Below are positions 1 to 7,286 of a stretch of DNA of 34,624 nt, one piece after another. Origin of the DNA: CAXSDR01 sp964236445. GTDB taxonomy: Bacteria > Actinomycetota > Actinomycetes > Motilibacterales > Motilibacteraceae. How positions within the stretch are numbered: position 1 is the stretch's first letter; the number at the start of each line of letters is the position of its first letter. The stretch is taken from the NCBI GenBank assembly GCA_964236445.1, contig CAXSDR010000030.1, positions 1 through 34,624 on the forward strand, read 5' to 3'. Both the position numbers and the translations under genes were made by a program. A model generated the notes under the pieces. It had not been told where the DNA came from. It worked only from the letters and a program-made list of their open reading frames with translations, and ran no database searches.

Positions 1-7
1 TAGCTGG

Positions 8-459
8 TCACGGCCGCCAGTCGTTGCCCCCGTCGAGGCGCAGCGCGAGCAGCTCCGCGAGCGGCATGGACGTGCCATCCGGGCCCCCCGCCCGACGATC
101 ATCGGCGGGTCGCTTGGTTCCAGGCGTACGCCGGTGAAGCGGGCCCGCCGGTTGGCGGGGACCGACAGGTTGTAGAACTCGCCAGCCACGCTGACCGCCA
201 ACAAGCCAGATCGCTGCAGCCGCCAGCCCTGCAGCTGTGTCCTGTAGTTGGCACGGGTGTCATAGGCACGAGCTCGCAGGGCGTGCGGCTTGAGCCCGGA
301 GGCGAGCGCCCGATGCGCCCATTGCCGCACCAGCATGCGCGCCTCGCCACTCTCGGCCTCGCGCCGTTTGCGATCGGCGTCGGCCTGGGCTTGGGTGTCC
401 GCGCTGCGCTTGGCCCGCCATGCCGCCGCGTCAGCGGCGGGGTCAGGCGCGGTCGTCAT
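8..459 (-). pseudogene. Small hypothetical protein with apparent frameshift
   Basis: I do not recognise this family. Reading starts at ATG 459 and gives MTTAPDPAADAAAW, a charged Ala/Arg-rich helical stretch, then RTQLQGWRLQRSGLLAVSVAGEFYNLSVPANRRARF up to about residue 124. Past a run of six C (84-89, six G on the coding strand) the frame turns into Cys/Arg/Ser-rich text with no stop before the window edge. Adding one base to the run restores a GC3-rich tail ending LRLDGGNDWRP and a TGA at 8-10, for about 150 residues. I infer a one-base deletion, either real or a sequencing error. The gene lies 35 bases after the helicase stop on the same strand. It has no Shine-Dalgarno, but a TACCGT (467-472) sits seven bases before the ATG, as in leaderless actinobacterial genes. 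Confidence 0.6.
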
Positions 460-494
460 GCACGCAACGGTATTGCGTCGATCCGCGCCGTAGA

Positions 495-3400
495 TCACGG
501 CTCGAACAACGCCCGGATGTCCTGCTCCGTGAGGGCACCACTCTTCATCGCGTCACCGTCGACAACCCGGGCGAACAGGTCCCGTTTGCGCTGCTGCAAG
601 GCGACGACCTTTTCCTCGATCGTGTCTGTCGCGACGAGTCGATAGACCATCACCGTCTTGTCCTGACCGATCCGGTGAGCACGATCCACGGCCTGCGCCT
701 CGGTCGCCGGGTTCCACCACGGGTCGAGCACGAACACGTAGTCCGCCTCGGTCAAGGTCAGTCCGACGCCTCCGGCCTTGAGGCTGATGAGGAAGACGGG
801 TGCATCCCCCTGCGTGAACTCCGCGATGCGCGCCGGTCTGTTGCGCGTACGCCCGTCGAGATAGCAGTAGTCGATGCCCTCCTCAGCCAGCCGCTCGCGC
901 ACGACCGAGAGAAAGCCGGTGAACTGGCTGAACACGAGCGCGCGGTGCCCTTCGTTCGCCACCTCGTGCAGGTGCTCCATCAGCACGTCGACCTTGCTCG
1001 CCCGGATCTTGCCGGCCAGACCTGCATCGACGAGCGACGCGTCCAGACTGAGCTGGCGCAGGACGGTCAGGGAACGCAGGATCGCGATCCGGTTGCGCTG
1101 CAGATCATCGAGCAGACCCAGGACCCGCTGCCGCTCCCGCACCAGGTATCTGTCGTAGACCTTGCGGTGCCCGGGGTTGAGGGTGACGTCGAGAATCTGC
1201 TCGATCTTCGGCGGGAGGTCGACAGCGACCTGCTCCTTCGTGCGGCGCAGCATCAGCGGGCGGATCCGGCGGCGCAGAACGGCGAGCTGCTCCGGCGCTT
1301 GACCGCTCTCGATCGGGCGTCGGAAGTCCTGGGCGAAGCGATCGGGATGCGGGAAGAGGCCTGGGGCCGTGATCGAGAGCATCGACCACAGATCCATCAG
1401 CGAGTTCTCGAGCGGCGTGCCGGTGATCGCCAGCTTGAACGGCGCGGCCAACCGCCTCGCGCACGCATAGGTCCGTGCTTGGTGGTTCTTCACGAACTGG
1501 GCCTCATCGAGGACGAGTCCGCTCCACGTCACCTCCCGATAGGCGTCCTCGTCGATACGCAGCAGCGCATACGACGTGACGACGACATCGGCGTTCCGGG
1601 TCAGTTCGGGCAAGGCCGCCCCGCTGCGCCGGCCGGTCTCGGTGATGGCGACCACGTTCAGGGTCGGCACGAAACGAGCCGCCTCGCTCGCCCACGTGCC
1701 GACCACGCTCGTCGGTGCCACGACCAGCAGCGGACCGGCCGATCCTCCCAGCGTTCCTCGCTCGTGGGCGCGCGCCACCATCGCGAGGGTCTGCACCGTC
1801 TTGCCGAGCCCCATGTCGTCAGCGAGGATGCCGCCGAGCTGGTTGTCCCAGAGCAGGGACAGCCAGGTGTAGCCGGCCAGCTGGTAGGGCCGCAACGTGG
1901 CCTGCAGCGACGCCGGCGGATCCGGGCGCGGCGCTTCATCCATGGCGAGCAGAGCACCGACAGCGCGTGTCCATCGTTCGCTCTGTTGCTGGACCACTCC
2001 GAGGCCGACCAGCTCCTCCCACAGCCCCGCATGGAAGGCAGTCAAGCGAAGGCCCGGCCGTTGCTTGTCCTGCAACGATCGAGCTTCCTCGACCAGCCGA
2101 CGCAACGTCAGCAGCTCCGGCCGGTCGCAGCGGAACCACGTGCCGCTCGGCAGGATGACATGCTCGTCACCCGAGGAGAGCGCGACGAGCAGATCGGCCA
2201 ACGGCACCTCCTGCCCGTCGATGGACACCTCGACGAGCAGGTCGAACCAGTCCGACGAGCCGTCTCGCGCGTCGCTCGCCGAAACCGCGATCAGCGGCAC
2301 GCCGGTGCTCTCGGCGTAGTCCGCTGCCTCCCCGGTGACCTCGACGAGAACGTCGTCGCGGCTCGCCAGCTCGGGCAGGGTCAGCTGCACGAACTGCGCC
2401 GTCTCGAAACCGGTGAGGCGGGTGCCGGAGGCGAGCAGCCGGTGGCCGGCTTCGTCGGCGTACAGACCGGGCACTTCGCCACCGCTCGCCACAGCGGCGA
2501 GCAGGGCCTGCTCGGCAACTCGGTCCCTCGCGCTGAGCTGGTCGGTCTCCCTGACGAGCACCGACTCGCCGGCGACCCGATAGGCGTAGAGCCAGTCGAG
2601 CACCGCCACGTGACCCGGCTCGAACCTGACGTGCAGTGCCAGCTTCGGCGGCTCGACCTCCGGGAAGTCGACCGTGCCATCTGCGGACTGCACCGTTATC
2701 CGCTGCCGTAAGGAGGGATAGAACCGGCTGAGGAACGTCGGTATCTCGCCGGCCGGAACCCGCAGCGTTCCACCCGCGAGCAGCCGTGAGGTCGAGGCAT
2801 CCATCGGTCGCAGGAAGGGCACGAGAGTCAGCCGATCAGACCCGTCGACGTAGGCGCCGTGCGGCGGTGTGCCGACGAAGATCATGTCGCCCTGTGCCCA
2901 CGCAGTATCGCCGGGAACCCGCACCGCCACGGACAGCTCGAGGGGCTCGTCCGGTGTCGCCTGCCGCGCGTCAAGGAAGACAGACGCTGGGGCGCTGGCG
3001 GTGTCGACCGGCCGTGACAGGCTGTCGATGAAGGCGAATCCTGTCTGCCGTGCGTCCTCGAGCAGCCGCCAGCAGCGTGGCCCCAGGTCATCGAGGTGCA
3101 CCTGCGGCTCGCCATAGATCGAGACGTACGACGGCTGACTCGCCCGGTAGGACAGGAGAAACGCGCGGATGACATCGCGCTGCGCCGGCTCGATCTTGAC
3201 TGAGCCATAGCCTCGGTCCACCTCGTTCCAGCTGACGCCCGTCCGGATCCAACGCCCGGACTTGCCCGCTGTGACGGGCCGCAGTCGTAGCCGCGCCGGC
3301 AGCGGCTCACTGCCAGGTCGATGTTTTTGCGTGGTGAGGGCGAACTGCAGCGCGAGCGGTGCACCGCGCCGGTCGGTCGTCTCGGGGCTTACAGCCTCGA

Positions 3401-3782
3401 GCAGTCTGCGCTGCCAATCGCTGGACACGCTTCGATCCGACGGTGCCGCACGCTCCAACCAGCCCCGAGTGATGATCAGCACGGCGGCTACGTGCTTGCA
3501 GTCGACTTGCATGGGACAGCTGCAGCGACCGACCCAGACAGCCCCCGAACTCGTTGTCCCAGGGCGCAGGGTGACAGTCGTCACGTAGTTGCGGTGACCG
3601 GAACCGTGCACTGTCGCGGACACCGCCCGACCGTCATCGAGCAGGCGCAGCTCGGCTACGGCGCCGGCGCTCGCATAGGCAGATCCGCGCGCCTGGGTGT
3701 CCTGGCCGAGCCTCGTGCGGAGCAGCTCGTCGCTGCAGTCGCTGACCCAGGACGGCAGCGTGCCCGTGACCTCTATTTTCAC
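495..3782 (-). CDS. SWIM zinc-finger / SNF2-family DEAD-like helicase
   Basis: Swi2/Snf2-type ATPase of about 1095 residues, expected to translocate on DNA or remodel nucleoprotein in the cytoplasm. Its exact role in bacteria is not established. A SWIM zinc finger lies near the N-terminus (C87, C89, C95, H97 counted from GTG 3782). A long family-specific middle follows. The helicase core is C-terminal: DDMGLGKT Walker A at about 655-662, DEAQ box at about 759-762, AITGTPLEN motif III, then helicase-C with LKAGGVGLTLTEAD, LDPWWNPATEAQA and RAHRIGQ. The frame stays open into the tRNA, but MQAPRGFESLALR is translated tRNA, so I place the start at GTG 3782, the first start codon outside it. No Shine-Dalgarno is visible. 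The small frameshifted gene follows downstream. Confidence 0.92.
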   Translation of the reverse strand: MKIEVTGTLPSWVSDCSDELLRTRLGQDTQARGSAYASAGAVAELRLLDDGRAVSATVHGSGHRNYVTTVTLRPGTTSSGAVWVGRCSCPMQVDCKHVAAVLIITRGWLERAAPSDRSVSSDWQRRLLEAVSPETTDRRGAPLALQFALTTQKHRPGSEPLPARLRLRPVTAGKSGRWIRTGVSWNEVDRGYGSVKIEPAQRDVIRAFLLSYRASQPSYVSIYGEPQVHLDDLGPRCWRLLEDARQTGFAFIDSLSRPVDTASAPASVFLDARQATPDEPLELSVAVRVPGDTAWAQGDMIFVGTPPHGAYVDGSDRLTLVPFLRPMDASTSRLLAGGTLRVPAGEIPTFLSRFYPSLRQRITVQSADGTVDFPEVEPPKLALHVRFEPGHVAVLDWLYAYRVAGESVLVRETDQLSARDRVAEQALLAAVASGGEVPGLYADEAGHRLLASGTRLTGFETAQFVQLTLPELASRDDVLVEVTGEAADYAESTGVPLIAVSASDARDGSSDWFDLLVEVSIDGQEVPLADLLVALSSGDEHVILPSGTWFRCDRPELLTLRRLVEEARSLQDKQRPGLRLTAFHAGLWEELVGLGVVQQQSERWTRAVGALLAMDEAPRPDPPASLQATLRPYQLAGYTWLSLLWDNQLGGILADDMGLGKTVQTLAMVARAHERGTLGGSAGPLLVVAPTSVVGTWASEAARFVPTLNVVAITETGRRSGAALPELTRNADVVVTSYALLRIDEDAYREVTWSGLVLDEAQFVKNHQARTYACARRLAAPFKLAITGTPLENSLMDLWSMLSITAPGLFPHPDRFAQDFRRPIESGQAPEQLAVLRRRIRPLMLRRTKEQVAVDLPPKIEQILDVTLNPGHRKVYDRYLVRERQRVLGLLDDLQRNRIAILRSLTVLRQLSLDASLVDAGLAGKIRASKVDVLMEHLHEVANEGHRALVFSQFTGFLSVVRERLAEEGIDYCYLDGRTRNRPARIAEFTQGDAPVFLISLKAGGVGLTLTEADYVFVLDPWWNPATEAQAVDRAHRIGQDKTVMVYRLVATDTIEEKVVALQQRKRDLFARVVDGDAMKSGALTEQDIRALFEP

Positions 3783-3783
3783 G

Positions 3784-3870
3784 CGGAGGGCGAGGGATTC
3801 GAACCCTCGAGGAGCTTGCACCCCTAGCGGTTTTCAAGACCGCCGCACTCGGCCACTATGCGAGCCCTCC
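3784..3870 (-). tRNA. tRNA-Ser (anticodon UGA)
   Basis: A complete class II cloverleaf is visible on the minus strand. The acceptor GGAGGGC pairs with GCCCTCC and the discriminator is G. The anticodon arm GCGGT-CTTGAAA-ACCGC has UGA as anticodon. A long variable arm, as in serine tRNAs, is followed by the T arm GAGGG-TTCGAAT-CCCTC. The CCA end is not encoded and must be added. The 3' end is two bases from the GTG of the helicase gene. Confidence 0.96.
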
Positions 3871-3902
3871 AAGTCCGGCCATATTGTCAGATCGGCCTGC
3901 CC

Positions 3903-3925
3903 GGTCGCCGCCGGCCTCGGCGACC
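3903..3925 (-). terminator. Hairpin after the methyltransferase gene
   Basis: GGTCGCCG and CGGCGACC form a perfect 8-bp stem around a 7-base loop, 20 bases beyond the methyltransferase stop and upstream of the tRNA. There is no T-run, which is common for actinobacterial terminators. It would stop methyltransferase transcripts before the tRNA gene. Confidence 0.5.
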
Positions 3926-3945
3926 GCTTGCAGCGGTGGCGCCCC

Positions 3946-4797
3946 TCAGGCGCATGCCCCGGCTGCGTCCGTTCCGAGCCGCTCGTAGACGGAGATGTGA
4001 CGTCGGCTGTGCGATGTGAACGACTCTCGCGTCCAGCTGGAATAACGCTCGACGCGAGTCAATCCGTTGACGTGGGCCACGACATCGAGTTCGCCCGGGC
4101 TCGCGTACGTGTCGCGGACGGAGACGAAGCGGGGACCCTCCGACGTCAGATGCATGAGAGTGCGCTCCACCATGTTTGTCTCGATGTCGAAGCGGGCGAA
4201 TTGCATTTCGACGTGGTCGCCCCCTACGTATCGCGGTGAGACGCTCCAATTTCCGTCGCGGGCTTGATCGTCGAGCACGAAGGCTTCGACGACGAAGAAG
4301 CCGCCGTGGGACAGATGCCTTGCCGCATTGGCGAACAGCGTCAACAGTGCTGGCATGCCGCGTGGATCAAGCACGTTGTTGAATATCAACGCCACCACTG
4401 CAAAGCAACCGGGGACCCGTGCCGTCAGGAAGTCACCGAGCTCGACATGAATGGGCGCACCGGCGGCCTTCTCTCGGAACACCTCGAGCATTATCGGAGA
4501 AGCTTCGATTCCCGCGACGACGACCCCACGGCGATGGAGGTCGAAAGCAACGCGGCCAGTGCCGATACCAAACTCGAGCACGGATCGCTCCGGACGGCGA
4601 AGCGCCAACTCGGCGAGGAAGTCGACGGTAGCGCTCGTCTCAAGCCCCGCCCCGGGATAGAGCGCGTCATAGTCGGCACCCAAGCTGTCACCGTAGGCCG
4701 CCGGGTCATATCCGTGCAGCCTTCGGTCATTGCCATCGAGAGGAGCCCCTGGCGTCACACCGGAGATCGCACCACATTCACCGCGGGCGCGCAACAC
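3946..4797 (-). CDS. Class I SAM-dependent methyltransferase
   Basis: Putative methyltransferase of 283 residues. The Rossmann signature VLEFGIGTGR (motif I) is at about residues 73-82, followed by VAGIEASPIMLEV, the acidic loop after strand 2, then LGDF and a motif IV-like VVALIFNNVLDP. The C-terminal half, with RYVGGDHVEMQFARFD and strand-rich text, resembles small-molecule methyltransferases, but the substrate cannot be named. The start is uncertain. GTG 4797 is the longest frame and GTG 4758 is also possible, because the conserved part begins near LHGYDPAAYGDSLGADYD. It is divergent from the zinc-ribbon membrane gene with about 31 bases between starts, so the two may share a promoter region. 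Confidence 0.82.
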   Translation of the reverse strand: MLRARGECGAISGVTPGAPLDGNDRRLHGYDPAAYGDSLGADYDALYPGAGLETSATVDFLAELALRRPERSVLEFGIGTGRVAFDLHRRGVVVAGIEASPIMLEVFREKAAGAPIHVELGDFLTARVPGCFAVVALIFNNVLDPRGMPALLTLFANAARHLSHGGFFVVEAFVLDDQARDGNWSVSPRYVGGDHVEMQFARFDIETNMVERTLMHLTSEGPRFVSVRDTYASPGELDVVAHVNGLTRVERYSSWTRESFTSHSRRHISVYERLGTDAAGACA

Positions 4798-4828
4798 GTT
4801 CGACCTGATCTGGCGCTACCATCCGCCT

Positions 4829-6577
4829 GTGGACTCCAGCCACTGCGTGCGTTGCAGTCGAGCGCGCGGAACAGGACTTCATGAAGATGACTTCGCATCA
4901 TCCTCCGTGTCAGGTCCCCCGGCGCAGCGACTCGATCGCGCCTGGTCGGAGATTGACGGGCGACTCGTCTGTCCCAACTGCCAGTCATCCGAGGAAAAGC
5001 GAGAGACGGGCCAACGACTCATCGCCGCCATCACGCTTGAGATCCAACGTCGACAGCGGGTGGGCGCCGCGCCAGATCCGTATGAAGTTGCCATGCTGGG
5101 CTATATCATGGCGCTCCAGAGCCAGCTTGCAGAAGCGGAATCCGAGGCTGTCGCGCCCGCTGCCGATACGTCGAGCACTGCACCGCAGAACCAGCCTGGA
5201 GACCTGCAGCGGCTCCGAGTCGCCGTCACCGGCGCTTTCTTGACCGGCCATCCGCTCGCCGTCCGACTGGACAGCTACGACATCCTGCGACGGCAACTCG
5301 GCAAGACTTTGAAGGAGCCGCACTGGCAGGTCGAGGATCTTCGGGGTAGGCCGGGGACATACGCGTCCGGCGGAGGTTTCTCGGAGGAGACGCCGCTGGT
5401 GATCGCACGGCGCGAGGGCTATGACCTCCTTCCGGTCCTCCGCACGGCGCTTCGGCAGGACGGAGCGAGCCTCGAAGAGCCTCTTGAGCGCTTCGCCCCG
5501 CTGATCGAGGCCACACCTGGTCACTTCGTGGTCGACGTCTACGACCTCGGCGTCGCCGTCATGACGGCGTGGCTCGACATCGTGGTCGCCGGCGACGTCG
5601 ACCTCGACACTGCCGCCCGGGCGGTCAAGAGACTCTCCTGGTTGAGAGCCGATGGGGGGCCTGTCTCGCCGCTTGTCGTTGCGTTGCAACAGATCGCCTC
5701 GGCGGTCTCCCAGCAGTATGGAGAGGCGGTGCTCGTCGCTGCTCCAGCAGAGTTGCAGGCCGCGGCCTGGCTTTCCCGGGCGGCTGGGCAGGCGGGCTCC
5801 GCGGAGGGCCGCCCCGAGGAGAGCGGTCGCCTCCTGTGGCTGCACCCCGTGCACATCCATGAGGTAGCGAGCGCCGCCGCCCGGAGCAGCATCGCCGAGC
5901 TGGCACCCGCCTTCCACGACACGATCGAGCTCGAAGGCGGCATCTTCGCCGCTGGCATCGGCTCCAGCGCCGTCGTTGTCTCGGGTCGTCGTGATGCCGC
6001 TGAGACTCCCGTGCAACTCATCCTGCTGCACTGGGCCTACTACGCGCTTTATATGGAGATCGACCGCGGATTGCTTCGGGTGCTAAATCAGCAGCGGTGG
6101 AATGAGCGAGCCAGCCTCAAGGATCTCGAAGCCGACGCGCGCCATGCGTTCGCCGACTACCTGCGCGTCATGGACGCGCGCGCCAGGCTCGACAGCACCC
6201 TGAGTGCCCGGGGCGGTGACGAGCTTGCTATCTGGGAGATCATTGCGAAGGTTCAACGTTTCGATGTAGTCGTCGACGCTGTCGAGCGCAAACTCGAGAT
6301 CCTGGACAAAGTGGCGCAGCGCCGAGTAGTCGAGGCGACCGAGGATCGAGCGCGGCGGTTGTCAAAATTCGCCGGGTTCTTCACCGTCCTCACTGTTGTG
6401 ACAGTGACGATCGCTGTGATTGGTGCGACCGTCGGTTCCGTCAGCAGCGGCGGGATCTCTTCCTTTTGGCTGAGAGTCGCGGTCGTCGCCACGGCTTCGG
6501 TTCTCTCCTGTGTGCTCTGGTGGCTGTTCTTCGTCAGGAGCACCAGGATCCCACCGCCTCGCTCGAAGCGTCGCTAG
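4829..6577 (+). CDS. Zinc-ribbon protein with C-terminal two-helix membrane anchor, unknown function
   Basis: I do not recognise this 582-residue protein. The N-terminus carries a four-cysteine zinc-ribbon pattern (C6, C9, C48, C51). A long soluble region of about 430 residues follows. From about residue 400 there are long helices, including ALYMEIDRGLLRVLNQQR and VVVDAVERKLEILDKVAQRR, leading into two membrane helices (about 510-530 and 545-565) and a short basic tail. Long helix plus terminal hairpin recalls the CorA-like topology, but the GMN pore motif is absent. GTG 4829 is chosen because the cysteines start right after it and because a TACCAT (4817-4822) six bases upstream fits leaderless transcription. 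An upstream in-frame ATG (4730) would overlap the methyltransferase gene. Confidence 0.8.
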   Translation: MDSSHCVRCSRARGTGLHEDDFASSSVSGPPAQRLDRAWSEIDGRLVCPNCQSSEEKRETGQRLIAAITLEIQRRQRVGAAPDPYEVAMLGYIMALQSQLAEAESEAVAPAADTSSTAPQNQPGDLQRLRVAVTGAFLTGHPLAVRLDSYDILRRQLGKTLKEPHWQVEDLRGRPGTYASGGGFSEETPLVIARREGYDLLPVLRTALRQDGASLEEPLERFAPLIEATPGHFVVDVYDLGVAVMTAWLDIVVAGDVDLDTAARAVKRLSWLRADGGPVSPLVVALQQIASAVSQQYGEAVLVAAPAELQAAAWLSRAAGQAGSAEGRPEESGRLLWLHPVHIHEVASAAARSSIAELAPAFHDTIELEGGIFAAGIGSSAVVVSGRRDAAETPVQLILLHWAYYALYMEIDRGLLRVLNQQRWNERASLKDLEADARHAFADYLRVMDARARLDSTLSARGGDELAIWEIIAKVQRFDVVVDAVERKLEILDKVAQRRVVEATEDRARRLSKFAGFFTVLTVVTVTIAVIGATVGSVSSGGISSFWLRVAVVATASVLSCVLWWLFFVRSTRIPPPRSKRR

Positions 6578-6584
6578 TGGTCCG

Positions 6585-7154
6585 TCAGACCCTTCGGATG
6601 CCGTCGAGCACCAGGCCGAGCAGCCGCTCGTGCTGCTCCACCGTGCCTCGACCCGCCATGCACATGCCGCCGACCAGCTGCATGACGTCGGCACCGTCGA
6701 CATCCTCGCGTGCCACACCGGCTGCCTGGGCCCGTGCGAGCACCCGACCCGCGGCCGCGCGCATCTTGTCTCGTGAGGCGAGCGCGAGGTCGGGGTTCTT
6801 CTCGAACGCTTCGTGCAGCTCGGTCAGGAACGTACGCTTTGTCTTGGCGTAGGCCACGAAGCCGCGCAACCAGGCCGCTAGCGCGTCCCACGGCTCGAGC
6901 TCGGTCGTGACCGTCTCGGCCAGCGCGACCAGACCGTCGACGTCTTCGAGATAGACCGCCTCGACCAGGTCGATCCGGCGGGGAAAATGACGGTAGAGCG
7001 TGCCCACACCGACGTCGGCTGCCTTCGCGATCTCCTCCATCGAGGCCTCGACACCACGCACGGCGAACACGGCGCGTGCGGCGGTGACGAGCCGCTCGTA
7101 GTTGCGGCGCGCGTCGGCGCGCATGGGGCGGCCCACCGTCGTCTCCGTGCTCAC
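6585..7154 (-). CDS. TetR-family transcriptional repressor
   Basis: A 189-residue TetR protein. The N-terminal helix-turn-helix reads MEEIAKAADVGVGTLYRHFPRR, the classic TetR recognition region, and a C-terminal ligand-binding helical domain follows. The start is GTG 7154, because AAGGAGG (7163-7169) lies eight bases upstream. Longer in-frame starts would run across that ribosome site. It is divergent from a DHA2-type exporter, and two palindromes lie between them, so it most likely represses the exporter and itself until a substrate of the pump binds. The stop is seven bases from the stop of the convergent zinc-ribbon gene. Confidence 0.93.
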   Translation of the reverse strand: MSTETTVGRPMRADARRNYERLVTAARAVFAVRGVEASMEEIAKAADVGVGTLYRHFPRRIDLVEAVYLEDVDGLVALAETVTTELEPWDALAAWLRGFVAYAKTKRTFLTELHEAFEKNPDLALASRDKMRAAAGRVLARAQAAGVAREDVDGADVMQLVGGMCMAGRGTVEQHERLLGLVLDGIRRV

Positions 7155-7203
7155 GCCCGCATCCTCCTTCACCGACCACGGAATAGCCATGGTCCGAAAC
7201 GTC

Positions 7204-7233
7204 TTGTGCAACCGGAGGCTACCTCCATATAGT
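7204..7233 (+). promoter_or_regulatory. Predicted promoter of the exporter gene
   Basis: A -10-like TATAGT (7228-7233) is preceded at 18 bases by TTGTGC (7204-7209), a weak -35. One operator palindrome lies in the spacer and the other just after the -10, which is the expected arrangement for repression. The predicted transcript start is near 7240, about 47 bases before the GTG. Confidence 0.45.
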
Positions 7234-7249
7234 TACGGAGGAGCCCTCC
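7214..7249. promoter_or_regulatory. Two tandem TetR-type operators
   Basis: Two 13-bp inverted repeats with the same arms are present: GGAGGCTACCTCC (7214-7226) and GGAGGAGCCCTCC (7237-7249), both GGAGG-N3-CCTCC. The second extends to 15 bp with C7236 and G7250. Their centres are 23 bp apart, about two helical turns, which would suit two dimers on one DNA face. Assignment to the adjacent TetR protein is inference from position. Confidence 0.7.
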
Positions 7250-7286
7250 GCTTAGCCATGCTACGCCTCGTGAACGGGGATCCGAC

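Noticed and set aside
420..2711. Long plus-strand open frame of 763 codons opposite the helicase
   Set aside because: It is the antisense shadow of a very GC-rich gene. It has no recognisable domain, while the minus strand holds all helicase motifs.
3783..3821. Helicase start inside the tRNA (MQAPRGFESLALR)
   Set aside because: These residues are a translated tRNA-Ser 3' half.
3784..3870. tRNA-Ser as an integration site for an island
   Set aside because: The 3' end, the usual attachment side, abuts the helicase gene with no integrase or repeat. The methyltransferase genes lie at the 5' side.
4985..6031. Minus-strand frame opposite the zinc-ribbon gene
   Set aside because: Arg/Asp/Leu-rich antisense text with no family pattern or ribosome site.
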